Position numbers and translations under genes: made by a program. Below, piece by piece: positions 12,301-22,600 of a stretch of 42,436 bases of DNA. Below the pieces are notes generated by a model. The model was not told the origin of the DNA and did no database searches. It saw nothing but the letters and a program-made list of their open reading frames with translations. The stretch's first letter is position 1, and every line of letters begins with the position of its first letter. Source of the stretch: Silene noctiflora (Eukaryota > Streptophyta > Magnoliopsida > Caryophyllales > Caryophyllaceae); assembly GCA_009801015.1 (NCBI GenBank), contig VHZZ01005884.1:22644-65079 (forward strand), in the 5' to 3' direction.

Positions 12301-13881
12301 AGGAGTTAGGACTTTGGATATGTGCTCTTTCTAGCTACTATAAGGCCTTTTACTTGATATTGATATATCGCAAGTCTCAACCTTCAAAAAAAGACTGGAG
12401 TGAAAATGATAGTACGGTATGAAACTGACACTGTTTTTATGGACGCACTGTTTCACAATACTGGGAGTCAGTCATTTATTTTATTTTTTTTAAGAAATAA
12501 TCCAGCATTTGGGGTGCGCCACAAAGTTGATGTCAATGGTATTTCCTGTGAATTAGTCCTTTGAGGCTGTGAGTATGGACGCACTCTTCTTTTAAGTCAT
12601 AGTATCAGTTTATATTCCCGTCTAATTTTCAGTACTCTTATTACTTTAGTATCCACGAAGTCTTGGCTTAATGGTTGAGACTAAGAACCTGTTGACGACG
12701 AGTCACAGATTCGAATCCTCCTCTCCTTTCCAATTCTATTGACCCTTCTGCTTCATTTTCACAACCCAAAAAAGGAAAACATTAAAATATTGGGAGATTA
12801 TCGAACTGACATATTATACAGATTGAGCATTTATATCTGACTAAATTTTCAGTTGCCATTTAATATAGGCTGCCAAAGAAGTTACCCCAACAATCCAACA
12901 TGTGGCCCTTATTTAGGGCTGTGGGGAATGGTACTTTATGTTACATTCGACGCCTTTACCCACCCTTCAAATCTCTCTTGAGTCCCTTCACTAGAATGGT
13001 GGACCTTTGTGTAGCACTTGTAGAAGAACTACCAGATCCATGCAAAGAGGAATTCAATGCGATCTCTCTCTACACCATTGTTTTAGGTTTTTGAAAAAGA
13101 GTTTTCGAACTCGATTTTTAACATATGCGTAGTTGGCCTTCAAAATTCAATTGCCGACCTAACTTAGCCAATTTATTATTTTACCAAATTCCACCTCCCA
13201 TGCTTTTGGGGCCATGTAATGGCCCAAACATCAGATTTTCTTGCAATAATGGTGGCTACGCAGAGCAATTTGTCAGCTGCTCTTGGCACTTGGTAGATGC
13301 ACTGGTTGTTGAACGGAAATTTGTACTTCTGTTACCGCTCTCTGCTGTGCCTTCAATTTTGTGGCCGTAAATCCATAATTATATTTTTTTGAAAAAGAAA
13401 AAAGAAAACTGTACTTTTAGAAGACAAAATATCCGATAATTCTTTGTGCATCTATCGTTACCACAGATTTGCGGCCTTTTTTTTTTGGTATAAGAGTAAT
13501 TTAAAATTTAAAATTGGAACTGCATACACTGGCAAGTTATATAGTTGAAACTTGAAAGTGTAATTGGCAAGATTAGTCGTAAGCTTCATAAGGTTAATAG
13601 CATCTGATGTCGGGTTTAGATAAGATTAACTGATTCTAAATCTATGCCATGTATTCATGGTACCTTGATACCTTCTATTTTTTTTTTTTTACTGTCACAC
13701 TATTAGTTGCTAATGGAAGTTTAGATTAGAAATTTGAAGTTTCACGTTGCTTAAAATCTCGTGGTGATCTTTTATCTGTTCAGGAGTCTTTCTCCACGGG
13801 GTGGATCGGTCTAATGAAGAAGAGTCGTCTGATATTGGAAACGAAGAAGTCTCTACCGAACCCTTGCTCACCGCACCTTAG
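3328..13881 (+). CDS. SPNS1: Spinster-like MFS transporter (probable sphingolipid transporter spinster homolog 1)
   Basis: Sixteen exons: 3328-3377, 4244-4375, 4588-4689, 5564-5668, 5758-5833, 6136-6210, 6854-6956, 7044-7085, 9153-9222, 9404-9501, 9758-9834, 10149-10262, 10853-10972, 11616-11744, 11983-12061, 13784-13881. All introns are GT-AG and the joined frame gives 489 residues, close to the roughly 490 of the Arabidopsis homologue as I recall it. The start MSKTPADDPPSWFTPKR leads directly into the first membrane segment and NYVDRGIIASNGVNGS. Other family signatures are ASPIFASLAK, VGVGEASFISLAAPFIDDNA, FYMCIPSGIALGYVYGG, GAYSYWGPKAGYNIY, SGGYILDHMDAT, FAVGELFVFATQAPVN and IHIFGDVPSAPLVGILQDY. 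The major facilitator fold (12 membrane helices) is expected, with an acidic cytosolic C-tail ending near PLLTAP. The substrate is inferred from animal Spns proteins; it is not shown by this sequence. Intron 8 (7086-9152) and intron 15 (12062-13783) carry most of the transposon load. I see no broken exon. Confidence 0.93.
5967..6055. mobile_element. Stowaway-like MITE in SPNS1 intron 5
   Basis: An 89-bp element flanked by TA on both sides (5965-5966 and 6056-6057). The left end CTTCCTCCGCCCC pairs with the right end GGAACTAAGGGAG, and the interior arms TTGTTTACCTTTTGTT and AAACAGGTAAACAA are also complementary. The TA target duplication and the CTCCCTCCGT-type terminus are characteristic of the Stowaway (Tc1/mariner) group. 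It has the same length as the copy at 16783. Confidence 0.75.
7880..7967. repeat. LTR/TRIM-like fragment, partial second copy of the 8271-8323 sequence
   Basis: The stretch GGGCCACATCCCAAAGGAAG followed by a GAGA tract and TCCACTTGATAAGA is repeated with few changes at about 8278-8325. The two copies are in direct orientation, about 390 bp apart, with the hAT-like insertion between them. They could be the two flanks of a small LTR (TRIM-type) element or a local duplication; I cannot decide between these. Confidence 0.45.
7968..8147. mobile_element. hAT-like non-autonomous element with 8-bp target duplication, in SPNS1 intron 8
   Basis: A 180-bp element with terminal inverted repeats: the left end CAGTGGCGGAGCCA matches the reverse complement of the right end (CAGTGGTGGAGCTA). 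A perfect 8-bp direct repeat ATTAGAAA flanks it (7960-7967 and 8148-8155), as expected for hAT transposases. The interior has G and C homopolymer runs and ATTTTTCGA-type AT-rich repeats, with no coding potential. A truncated relative with the same interior lies at 41251-41342 in the opposite orientation. Confidence 0.85.
8223..8455 (-). repeat. TRIM/LTR-like remnant
   Basis: Read on the minus strand, this stretch begins with a TGTCCCACATTGATCACAG-type sequence. It continues with CTTATAAACCAAGGGGCTAC and TTGCCAATTGGTTTTAACAT and then enters TCTTATCAAGTGGATTC. These are the hallmarks of short LTRs of copia/TRIM-like plant elements. No internal domain is present. A diverged relative lies on the plus strand at about 15280-15470. 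The open frame on the minus strand here is a by-product of this repeat. Confidence 0.45.
8755..8866. repeat. Stowaway/Tourist-like MITE fragment shared with 19850-19946
   Basis: Contains TTTTATTTTACTAGATATAG, then AAATTGGGACAATGTAAATG and ends GGGATGGAAGGAGTA. The same order of blocks, with substitutions, occurs at about 19850-19946 in a kinesin intron (ATTTTACTAGGCAT, AAATTGGGCAACATAAACGG, GATGGAGGGAGTA). The end resembles a reversed CTCCCTCC terminus. The left end is not resolved. Confidence 0.45.
11459..11574. repeat. 24-bp perfect direct repeat in SPNS1 intron 13
   Basis: Two identical 24-base copies, starting CAAATGGAACCGGG and ending AATCGTAAAG, at 11459-11482 and 11551-11574, separated by 68 bp. 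This may be a slippage duplication or a very long target duplication around a small insertion. It lies about 40 bp upstream of the exon 14 acceptor. Confidence 0.8.
12650..12790 (+). mobile_element. tRNA-derived SINE-like remnant in SPNS1 intron 15
   Basis: A box A-like TTGGCTTAATGGTTGAGA (about 12662-12680) is followed, at tRNA-like spacing, by a box B-like AGATTCGAATCCT. A pyrimidine-rich body and an A-rich tail (AAAAAAGGAAAAC) near 12770-12780 come next. No clear target duplication is seen, so the ends are approximate. Confidence 0.45.
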
Positions 13882-14206
13882 ACAGAGCCGTGATCACCCC
13901 GGTTTCCCTCTGCTTGTATATCTTTTACTTCTTTTTACACTACTTGTACAGAATAATTTATTTATGTTTTTAAAATCACTTTTTTTTTTTTTCTTTTTCT
14001 TAAATGTATCATTACAAAGGAATCAAAGCTTTTCCTTGCATTCCCAATGTGTCGAACTTCAGCCATCTTGTTGTTCTAACTTCTAACTGCGCGTTTGCTC
14101 AGGCTTTTGTTCACTTGCGGGGAAGTGAGCTGATACTACACTCCTTTTCGAGCTAGCATTCTAAATTGTAGTGCATTTTAAAGTGAGAATCTGAGAATCA
14201 TACAAA

Positions 14207-14330
14207 CAGTGGCGGAGCATAATATAGTGAAGTGAGCTATAAAAGCTTCGGGAATTTGAGTTTTTTTTTTTTGTCCGGAGTGGCGAGCAGGCTGAGCACC
14301 CCTGCAAGCTTCCACCTCGACTCTGCCACC
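14207..14330. mobile_element. Degraded element with a CAGTGGCGGAGC terminus
   Basis: The left end is identical to that of the hAT-like element at 7968 (CAGTGGCGGAGC). The right side, CTCGACTCTGCCACC, is an imperfect complement. The interior differs from the 7968 copy and includes a T-run. The target duplication is not clear. It is either a second subfamily member or a decayed relative. Confidence 0.5.
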
Positions 14331-14884
14331 AAACTAGTGTAATAATCTGTGTGGGTCAGACTTATTTAGGAGAATTGAAGTCTTTTTTTTTTGTTTTAAT
14401 AGATTTTTATAGTCTGACAACAGCTACGTAAACCTGCTGCATACAATTTGACAACTCTGGACCACCTGACAAGCGATGCGCACAAATCTTAGAGCATCGT
14501 GCTTTCATTTAAGTTGCCACCGACGTGTATTTGTGACCATTTTACAGCACTTTCAAATTTTAATTGAACTATGTTCTTTTGAGAATCAATTTTGTTAAAT
14601 GTTGAAAAATAGTTTAAAAGGGTACATCAAAAATGGAAAAACTAACGAGAAGCACTGCAACATGCTTTTTTTTTTATTTTTATTTTGAATGATACACCCG
14701 AGTGAGAATTTGTGTTGTATTTATTCAATTTTCAAAATACAAACCAACCATGCACAATTGCCAAACAAAGTAAAACATACAGTACAGTGTGTTTATGTTT
14801 TGAAAAGTTGGAGGATGACTTATGATTGGTAAAGGACACATCAAACAAACATCTTCTAAGGGCACAAAAAGAATCGTGAATATG

Positions 14885-15057
14885 TCTCCTTGAAGACGGA
14901 CACTATTCATCATAAACTGAAGACAGATAGTGCCCTTCTCACAATATCACAAGTGGGAGAGCAAGTGGGATGCTCCACTTAATTTGCCACTTGCATATTG
15001 TGAGGAAGACACTATCCGTTTTCAGCTTGTGACGAATAGTGTCCATCTTCAATGAGA
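14885..15057 (+). mobile_element. Foldback MITE family A, copy 2 (best preserved)
   Basis: A 173-bp element whose arms pair over about 60 bp. The left arm begins TCTCCTTGAAGACGGACACT and runs to TCACAATAT. The reverse complement of the right arm begins TCTCATTGAAGATGGACACT and runs to the same TCACAATAT. The centre is CAAGTGGGAGAGCAAGTGGG, then a short AT-rich stretch and TTGCCACTTGC. It is in the same orientation as copy 1. Confidence 0.8.
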
Positions 15058-15279
15058 ATTTATGATACTGGTATACCATCAACTAGTGGTGGTCCGGTGG
15101 AGCGAAGGGGGTAGTAGAGACACTCGCCCTCGCTGAAAATAAAAAGCTTCAAAATATTTAGTTTGATTTTCGAAATTATTTTGAATTTATTTTATGGCAT
15201 TATGTTGGAATATGAAACTAATTTGGCCCAGAGCTTGTTTGCAGTTGGAGAAAAAATCTCATCTGTTGATAGCTCCGGT

Positions 15280-15470
15280 CCGATTTACATGTGAGGAGGA
15301 GTGTGAAGAAACCCAATGGCCACATTAATAAAAGAGGAGATGAATTAACACTTTAGGCAAGTGGTTACTCCCTCTATTGTCAATTGATTAGAGTGTAACC
15401 TCTTTGGGCTTATGAAGCAAACTCTCCCTCGTCTATTTGGGAACGACCCAGGTCTGTTGTATGATTTAAC
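15280..15470 (+). repeat. TRIM/LTR-like remnant, relative of 8223-8455
   Basis: Contains GTGTGAAGAAACCC, AAAGAGGAGATGAATTAACA, GTGGTTACTCCCTCTATTGT, TCAATTGATTAGAGTGTAAC, TTGGGCTTATGAAGC. Block order and several words parallel the minus strand of 8223-8455 (GGTTTCTTCACA, CTACTCTTCCTATTGCCAAT, TGG-TTTTAACATGGAAC). It is non-coding, and the ends and target duplication are unresolved. Confidence 0.4.
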
Positions 15471-16687
15471 ACATTAATTAGTCGTCCCCGTTAAATTTTT
15501 TCACCTCCCTAAACGTAAATCTTGGCTCACCCAAAGATCTTCAACAATGTAATTTAACATCGATTTGGGCATTGTTAATACTTAAACATTTTTTTTCTCA
15601 CGTTTTTAGTTACTTTCGATTAAAATTTCCTCTTCTTCTCAATAAAATCAAACCAACAAACAACAAATTTACATCATATTCATAAATCATACCGTAACTA
15701 ATAAATACAAACAAGCACTTCACTAGTGTTAACCATCATATTTACAACGAATAACATTAAAAGCTATATTTTAAATTTATTGACGTCAAAACTTGAATTA
15801 ACTTTTTTTTAATCAATATTGTATCTTTTTAACTTAATATATATGTGAACAAGTTCCAATAATTTTTTTAGTAAAACTCATTATCTTTAAAACAAAACTC
15901 GAAAATTTTACTATAAAACTCATAAATTACACAAATAGATATTCTACATCGCTGTGTATAACCATGAGCTGCTTACAATGTTCACCGTCTAACTACAAAT
16001 CTCAACTGTATCAAAGAAGGACTTATGTAACAAAGTCTTGATTTCAAACCAAATGGGTCTGGTGTGGTGGTTACTCACATAATCCCCTTTTATGAAGAAC
16101 CCGCGACATGAAGATTACACACTGTTGTCAACGGTGGACACCCGATTTAGAAAAAAAAAAAAAAAAAAAAAGTTTTGATTTTGTACTTAGATGTACCACT
16201 ACATCTTTCCCTCCACTCAAAAGTAAACCAAAAAAAAGACCCAAAAAATAGGTCATTGCATTTAATTCATTTCTATCAACTCCATAACTTTCAACTTCAC
16301 CATTGTAATTTGTAACTTGTAATTCATCAAATTCTTCACCCAGATTTTCCTCTTTTTATTCAGATTTCTTACCCTTTTAAATAATTTCTTCAAATTTTTA
16401 CTGTCTTTGATTAATTGATTTGACTTCCCTTTTTGTACTGTTCATCAAATTCAGGATTTGTAATTGTAACCCACAAATCTTGGCTAATTTGTTTTTATAT
16501 AATTTACCCTTTTCCCTATTCTTTGATTTTACCCTTTTTTCCCTACTAATTTAAGATTAGTTTTTTGATTTTAAATGTTGTTCAAATTTTAAATTGTGAA
16601 GTTAACAGTAAAATGTTTGAATTTTGTTGACAGCATTGTATATATTTGTGGGTTGATTATATTTTATTTTTTAAATGTGGAACAAAT

Positions 16688-19600
16688 ATGCCAAGTATTA
16701 GAGCTCCATCTTCTGCAAAGAAGACCACTACCCTAACAGTATGATTAATTATTGTGTTCTTTTGTTATTTATGTGTGTTATACTCCCTCCGTTCCAATTA
16801 TATGTTTACGTTTTATATTCTTTGTGAGAGTATTTTAATAAAAGGTAAATAAATGATTAGGGTAGAGGGAGTATGGTATTACACAAATACTTGTGCAAGG
16901 CGGCTTTACATACTTTCTTTGATAATTTCCTTTACTCTAATGTGGGCTTGATTTTCTTGTGATTTGGATTCAATTTACGCAATTTTGTGTAAAACCGCCT
17001 TACATGAGAATAATTGGTAGTATTGAATCCCTAGTTTAGCTGAAAAGTTACAATTTTGTGTTCTTATGTTATATGTGTGTAATATGTAGGATGCATCATA
17101 GTATTAATCCTCTAGTTTAGCTGAAAAGTTACAATTTTGTGTTCGTTTGTTAGTATTAAATCCGTAATTTAGCTGAAAAGTTATGTTATATACATGTAAT
17201 ATGTAGGATGTACCATAGTATTAAATCCCTAATTTTAGCTGAAAAGTTACAGTTTTGTGTTCTTGTGTTATATACATGTAATATGGAGTAGGAATGTAGA
17301 ATGCTACATAGTAATAAAATCGCTTATTTAGCTGTATAGTTACAATTTTGATTTCTTATGTTATATAAATGTAACATGTAGGATATACCATAGTATTAAA
17401 ATCTCAATTTAGCTGAAAAGTTTTGATTTTTGGGTATAGGTGGCAGTAAGATGTAGGCCATTGACGGAGATAGAGAGGCAAAGGAGTAGACAAATTGTTC
17501 AAGTTATAGATGAAAAGGTTTGATTTTGTTTCTTCAATGTATGATATGTATGATGATTATTTAATCAGGTGTGTTTGATTAAATGTTGGCTTTTGTAGGA
17601 AGTAGTAGTGTTGGAACCAGAGCTAGCAAAGGATTACTTGAATTTGTTACAAAATCGAAACAAGGAGCGAAGTTATTCATTTGATTATGCATTTGGACCC
17701 AACTCTTGTAATTTGGTAAGTGGTTGTGGCATTATTTGGGAGTTTTCAGTTTGTATAATTGTTACTTTCCAATTTAAGGTTTTTGCTGAATTTCTAATTA
17801 CTTGGGAAGTTGAGAACTTGAGAGATTTAACAAGTTTCTATATGCTATGATTTTTTTTTTTGGTTCAAATGAGCACACTATGTCGCGGGTAAGAATCGAA
17901 ACCCCAACTTCATGATTGGGGTAAGAGAGTTGTTACCACTTGAGCTAACTTTTGTTCTAGTTTCTATATGCTATGTTTAATTGAGTACTTACATCAAGAA
18001 ATTGTGAATATAGCTTGAAACGCGCACTTTCAAGCTTTTGCATGTGCTTCAAGAACTGAACTTGGTTTAGGAACTACATTAACGGGAGAGGATTCATAAT
18101 GTTATAAATGAGTCGTCGGATATCTTGAGGATAGTTCTTCTTACTAGTGCTGCTTTCAAGTGGTCCTAAATCTTTTATTGATTGTAGTTGGATGTTAGTT
18201 TGGGTATCATTCAAATTTTAAAATTGCTGATTGAATTTCATTCTGGTTTGCACGTTTTCCATGTCAATTGACGGGAAACCAATAAGCATTTTAGATTCTA
18301 CTAGTCTGACTGGTGGTATACTGTTATTCTGTCAGGATCTGTATAAAAGAGTCGTATCCTCTACAATAGCTGGGGTTGTTCAAGGCATCAATAGTACTAT
18401 ATTTGCATATGGTTCAACCGGAAGGTATTGGCATTTTGCAATATATTTTTGATTTTTTTCCTCTCCTCTATGATCTGTATGAAGTTGCAATCATTTGATG
18501 CAATTCTGGAGGCAATTCTAGTTATGGGTCATCCGGAGACAACATCAACAATATAGGGTAAGGCTGGGTACATCTGACCTCTCTTACCCTATCATTTGTG
18601 GGAGCCCTTCAGGCATTGGTGTAATGAATACGCTCTTAGTTGGTTTACTATCTGCATGAGGATAGAGCTTATGTTAGAATAAACATGATACATAGTACAA
18701 AAAATGCTATGACTTAATTCAGCTGGGGTGCTCTAATAATCAACATTTTACTTTCGGCAGTGGTAAGACACATACAATGGTTGGGACCGAAGAAGATCCA
18801 GGGCTCATGGTTCTGAGTCTGCATACCATTTTTGATTTTATCGAGAAGGATGATAGCCCTGGAGACTTTGAAGTTACCTGCTCCTATCTTGAAGTTTACA
18901 ATGAAGTACGATATCATCAACTTTCATGTGTATTTTAGTCATGAATGCAATTGCTTACTCAAGTGGAATGTAATGAGTGAATATATTAATTCAGGTTATC
19001 TATGATTTACTTGAAAAATCATCAGGGAATTTGGAGCTTAGAGAAGACCCAGAGCAAGGAGTAACTATTGCTGGTTTGAGGTCTATCAAGGTGAGTTTGT
19101 GCTAGAATTACTACCGCAAAAGACCTGTACGGCAAGTCCTTCAATGTAACAAGCCTCAAAAGCGAACTCTTTTTATATTAATAAGATTTTATGTAACACA
19201 AAAATGCAGCCTTATAGCTAAACTGTTGTATCCCTGTTGTCTTCTAATAGCGGATGAGCTTCATTCATGATGGATGTAGTAAAGTGTGCTCTTTCTGTAG
19301 GTACATTCTGCTGTAAAGATTCTTGAGCTCCTAACTTTGGGAAACAGCAGACGTAAAACTGAGAGCACAGAATCCAATGCTACTTCCTCACGGTGAGTGA
19401 ACATTCGTTTGGTATTGGAGTATTGGTTTATGTGTTTTAATGTTCAAGCATTTTGGACGTGTATGTACATCGGACAAACTTTGATTTATTTTTTGGTATC
19501 ATGTAGGCAAACTTTGATTTATTTTTTGCGTCTCCTGAAAATTTATCATTGCTGTATAAAAACGGCGTTGGTGGACATTGGACACGGCTCTCCGAGTGAA

Positions 19601-22600
19601 ATAGTAAAAGCAACTTGTTGCATTTTAACCTGTATCTTTATGTAAGCCTCCACATGCCGCATTTATTGTCCCCATTGGACTAGAGATCACATTTAAGTTT
19701 TAGTGTTCAAGCTTTATTTTTATCCTTTGGTTTTGAAAATTTTACATGTAGAGATGCCACATGGCTCTTATCATTTTCTCCCCACTGGTAGTATCATCAG
19801 AATGAAGGGAGGATGTTACGGAGTTCTTACTTGGGATATATGGGAGTCACTTTTTTTTCATTTTACTAGGCATACAAAAGGTGCCAGTTTCTTTGGGATG
19901 GAACCAAATGGAAATTGGGCAACATAAACGGGTGATGGAGGGAGTACTGTTTTTAGGCATCAGGGACAAGTAGAATATGCCATATTGTACAAAGTTCACT
20001 TAGGAAGGATAATGCATTTGAAAGGGTATAAATCCTTAAGTCAACATAGGAGAGCTAAGCAGCTAACTGTTTGAAAAATTACTGTATTTTCTTCATCCTA
20101 TTCCTAATCATAAAGAGTTTGAAAATTGTTTTGCATTTTTGTCCTAGGAATCTATCAGGGATGTCTGCAATATTCTGTTAATTCCTGTACACTCATTGTT
20201 TTATTGGTTACTGCAACTTCAACAGAATTGATACTGAAATTAGTTCTAAACCCTGTGTGTGAATTTTTTCTCCTCATTAGGCATTTTTCTATTTTACCTT
20301 GGTTGGACGATGAACATATATGTTTTGTGCTCCAACAAGCAATTCTGCCCAATGTCTGTCTGCTCTGGATTAAATTTATTGCTATACACATTACCCATTT
20401 TACCCTTGTTATTTTCGAGGAATTATTAAATGACCTCTTTTTGCGTAAAGATTATTGCGTGCATTTTCGCTCGCACCCAGTTTTAGACATTTTTACGTAC
20501 GAAGTTGTTTTTTCATGTTTGCTTCTCTTTTGGTTTAAGCTCATCTAAAAATGTCTGTCTGCTCTGGATTAAATTTATTGCTATACACATTACCCATTTT
20601 ACCCTTGTTATTTTCGAGGAATTATTAAATGACCTCTTTTTGCGTAAAGATTATTGCGTGCATTTTCGCTCGCACCCAGTTTTAGACATTTTTACGTACG
20701 AAGTTGTTTTTTCATGTTTGCTTCTCTTTTGGTTTAAGCTCATCTAAAAATTGTTTTTTGGAGACAGCTCACATGCCGTGTTGGAGATTACTGTTCAGAG
20801 GAGGCAGAACGCTGATAACCGAAGTTGTATTTTGAAAGGAAAACTTGCACTTGTAGATCTTGCTGGCAGGCATGACCTTAACCCAAATGACGTTTTAAAC
20901 TATGCTTTCATCTTTTCTGGCCGTGTGTACAAAGTTGTCATCTGATATTTCTTATGCAGTGAAAGAGCTTCTGAAACCAATAGTAGCGGGAAAAAGTTAC
21001 GGGATGGTGCCAATATAAACCGGTCACTACTTGCCTTGGCTAACTGCATCAATGCTTTGGGCAAACTACATAAAAAGGGTCTTGCATATGTCCCTTACCG
21101 TAATAGGTACTCAAATTTTTTTGATGGCAACTGCAACATCACCAACTTGTGCTCTTATACATTGGATTCTAAGGCTTATATCGTGAATTTGATACTCTGG
21201 CAGCAAGTTGACACGGATTCTTAAAGATGGTTTAAGTGGCAATTCTCAGACTATCATGGTTGCTACTATATCCCCTTCTCATCGGCATTACCATCATACA
21301 ATAAATACTTTGAAGTATGCTAATAGAGCAAAGGAGATAAGAACTCATGTTCAGGTTTCAACTTTTATCGATTTTGGTTATTTAAAACTAAGTATCATTT
21401 TTTTTGGTTTCTATCTTCATAGTGCATGCTGAAGTATACGAGCAAAATGTGAACTCTACATTATTCTCTTTGCAAAGTTGTGTGCTCATTATTTTATCAT
21501 AGTATAATGTTTTTGTTAGAAGAATGCCCCAAGTTTTGCCATATGAGAAGATGATAAGTGATGCACCAGTTAGGAGGATTATAGGTGTCAAAGTGATGAG
21601 ATTGTGAAGGCTACTTTTTGTGCCTTGTATCTAGAAACATTTTTTTTTTGGCTTTTTGCGCCTTTCCTCGTTTTTTTCCCAAGTTCTTTTTTTGTACATT
21701 TTTGTTTAAACTTCCTCCTCTCATGTCTAGGCATGTTTTTTTTAATTAATTAATTTATTTATTTCTTCACTCTTTTGTTTCCATTTCCAATGGAACCAAA
21801 CTGGATTCATTTTTATTTGGTACTTCCGTTTTATTGTTTTCTTCCCACTTTTAAAAATATGTAAGGGGAATTTTGAAAAGTGGGAAGAAAACAATAAAAG
21901 GAGGAGTCGTTCAATACAATACTCTATATGCAGTTTTCATTATGGTAATGTATTTCTTCACTATAATTTTCACTTAGTAGCTCCCGCTATTTTCTTATTT
22001 ACCTTTGGTTTTCTCTCCTCTTAGTCTTACTTTCCTCTCTTTCACTTTCCTCACTTTTCTTTGTTCTCTTTTAAATCCCCTTTTCATACCATAAATTTGT
22101 CTCTCATTTTACATCGACACGTTATGTTAGCTGACATCACATCACTTTGGGACTAAGAGTTCGTATTGTATTCAGTGTTTCTGCCGGTGATACCTGGTGA
22201 ATTGTGTTTCTTATCATCCACTATGTATATAATTTTCGATCATAAAGAGAATCATAGCTATACTGTCAGCATTTTCAAGTTTAAGTTAAAGCTTACAAGT
22301 TTTAGTTCTTTGTCTTCTAGGAGCTCAGATTTGTTCCCTTTTCTAGTTTTCGCATATTTCCGTGTCCAAACTCCAAACAGAGATTATCTCTTGTTAACTT
22401 AGACAATCTAGTAATCTACCATCTAACTTAAATGCGAACCATTTAACGTTTTCTACTCCTGTGATTTTTCAGAAAAACTTTGCAACACTCGATACTCATG
22501 TATCTGACTACCAAAGAATAATCAACAGTCTTCAGGTGAGCTTTCAGCTATTTCCTTGCTGGTCTATATCTGGCATTGTGTGGCATTGTGTATGTGCTCA

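Larger units (their letters stand above)
13882..16687. other. Intergenic region between SPNS1 and KIN8B
   Basis: It holds the SPNS1 3' UTR and presumably the KIN8B promoter and leader, plus repeats listed separately. These are a CAGTGGCGGAG-ended element at 14207, MITE family A copy 2 at 14885, and an LTR-like remnant at 15280. A 21-base-class A-run lies at about 16149-16171. AT-rich sequence at 16260-16687 precedes the KIN8B start codon. No further gene is visible. The minus-strand open frame at 14725-14913 lacks any motif and overlaps the MITE. Confidence 0.6.

Noticed and set aside
20126-20747. Two open frames with the same hydrophobic peptide, resembling a duplicated membrane protein
   Set aside because: The identity comes from the 199-bp intronic DNA duplication. 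The peptide is translated T-rich intron and has no family features.
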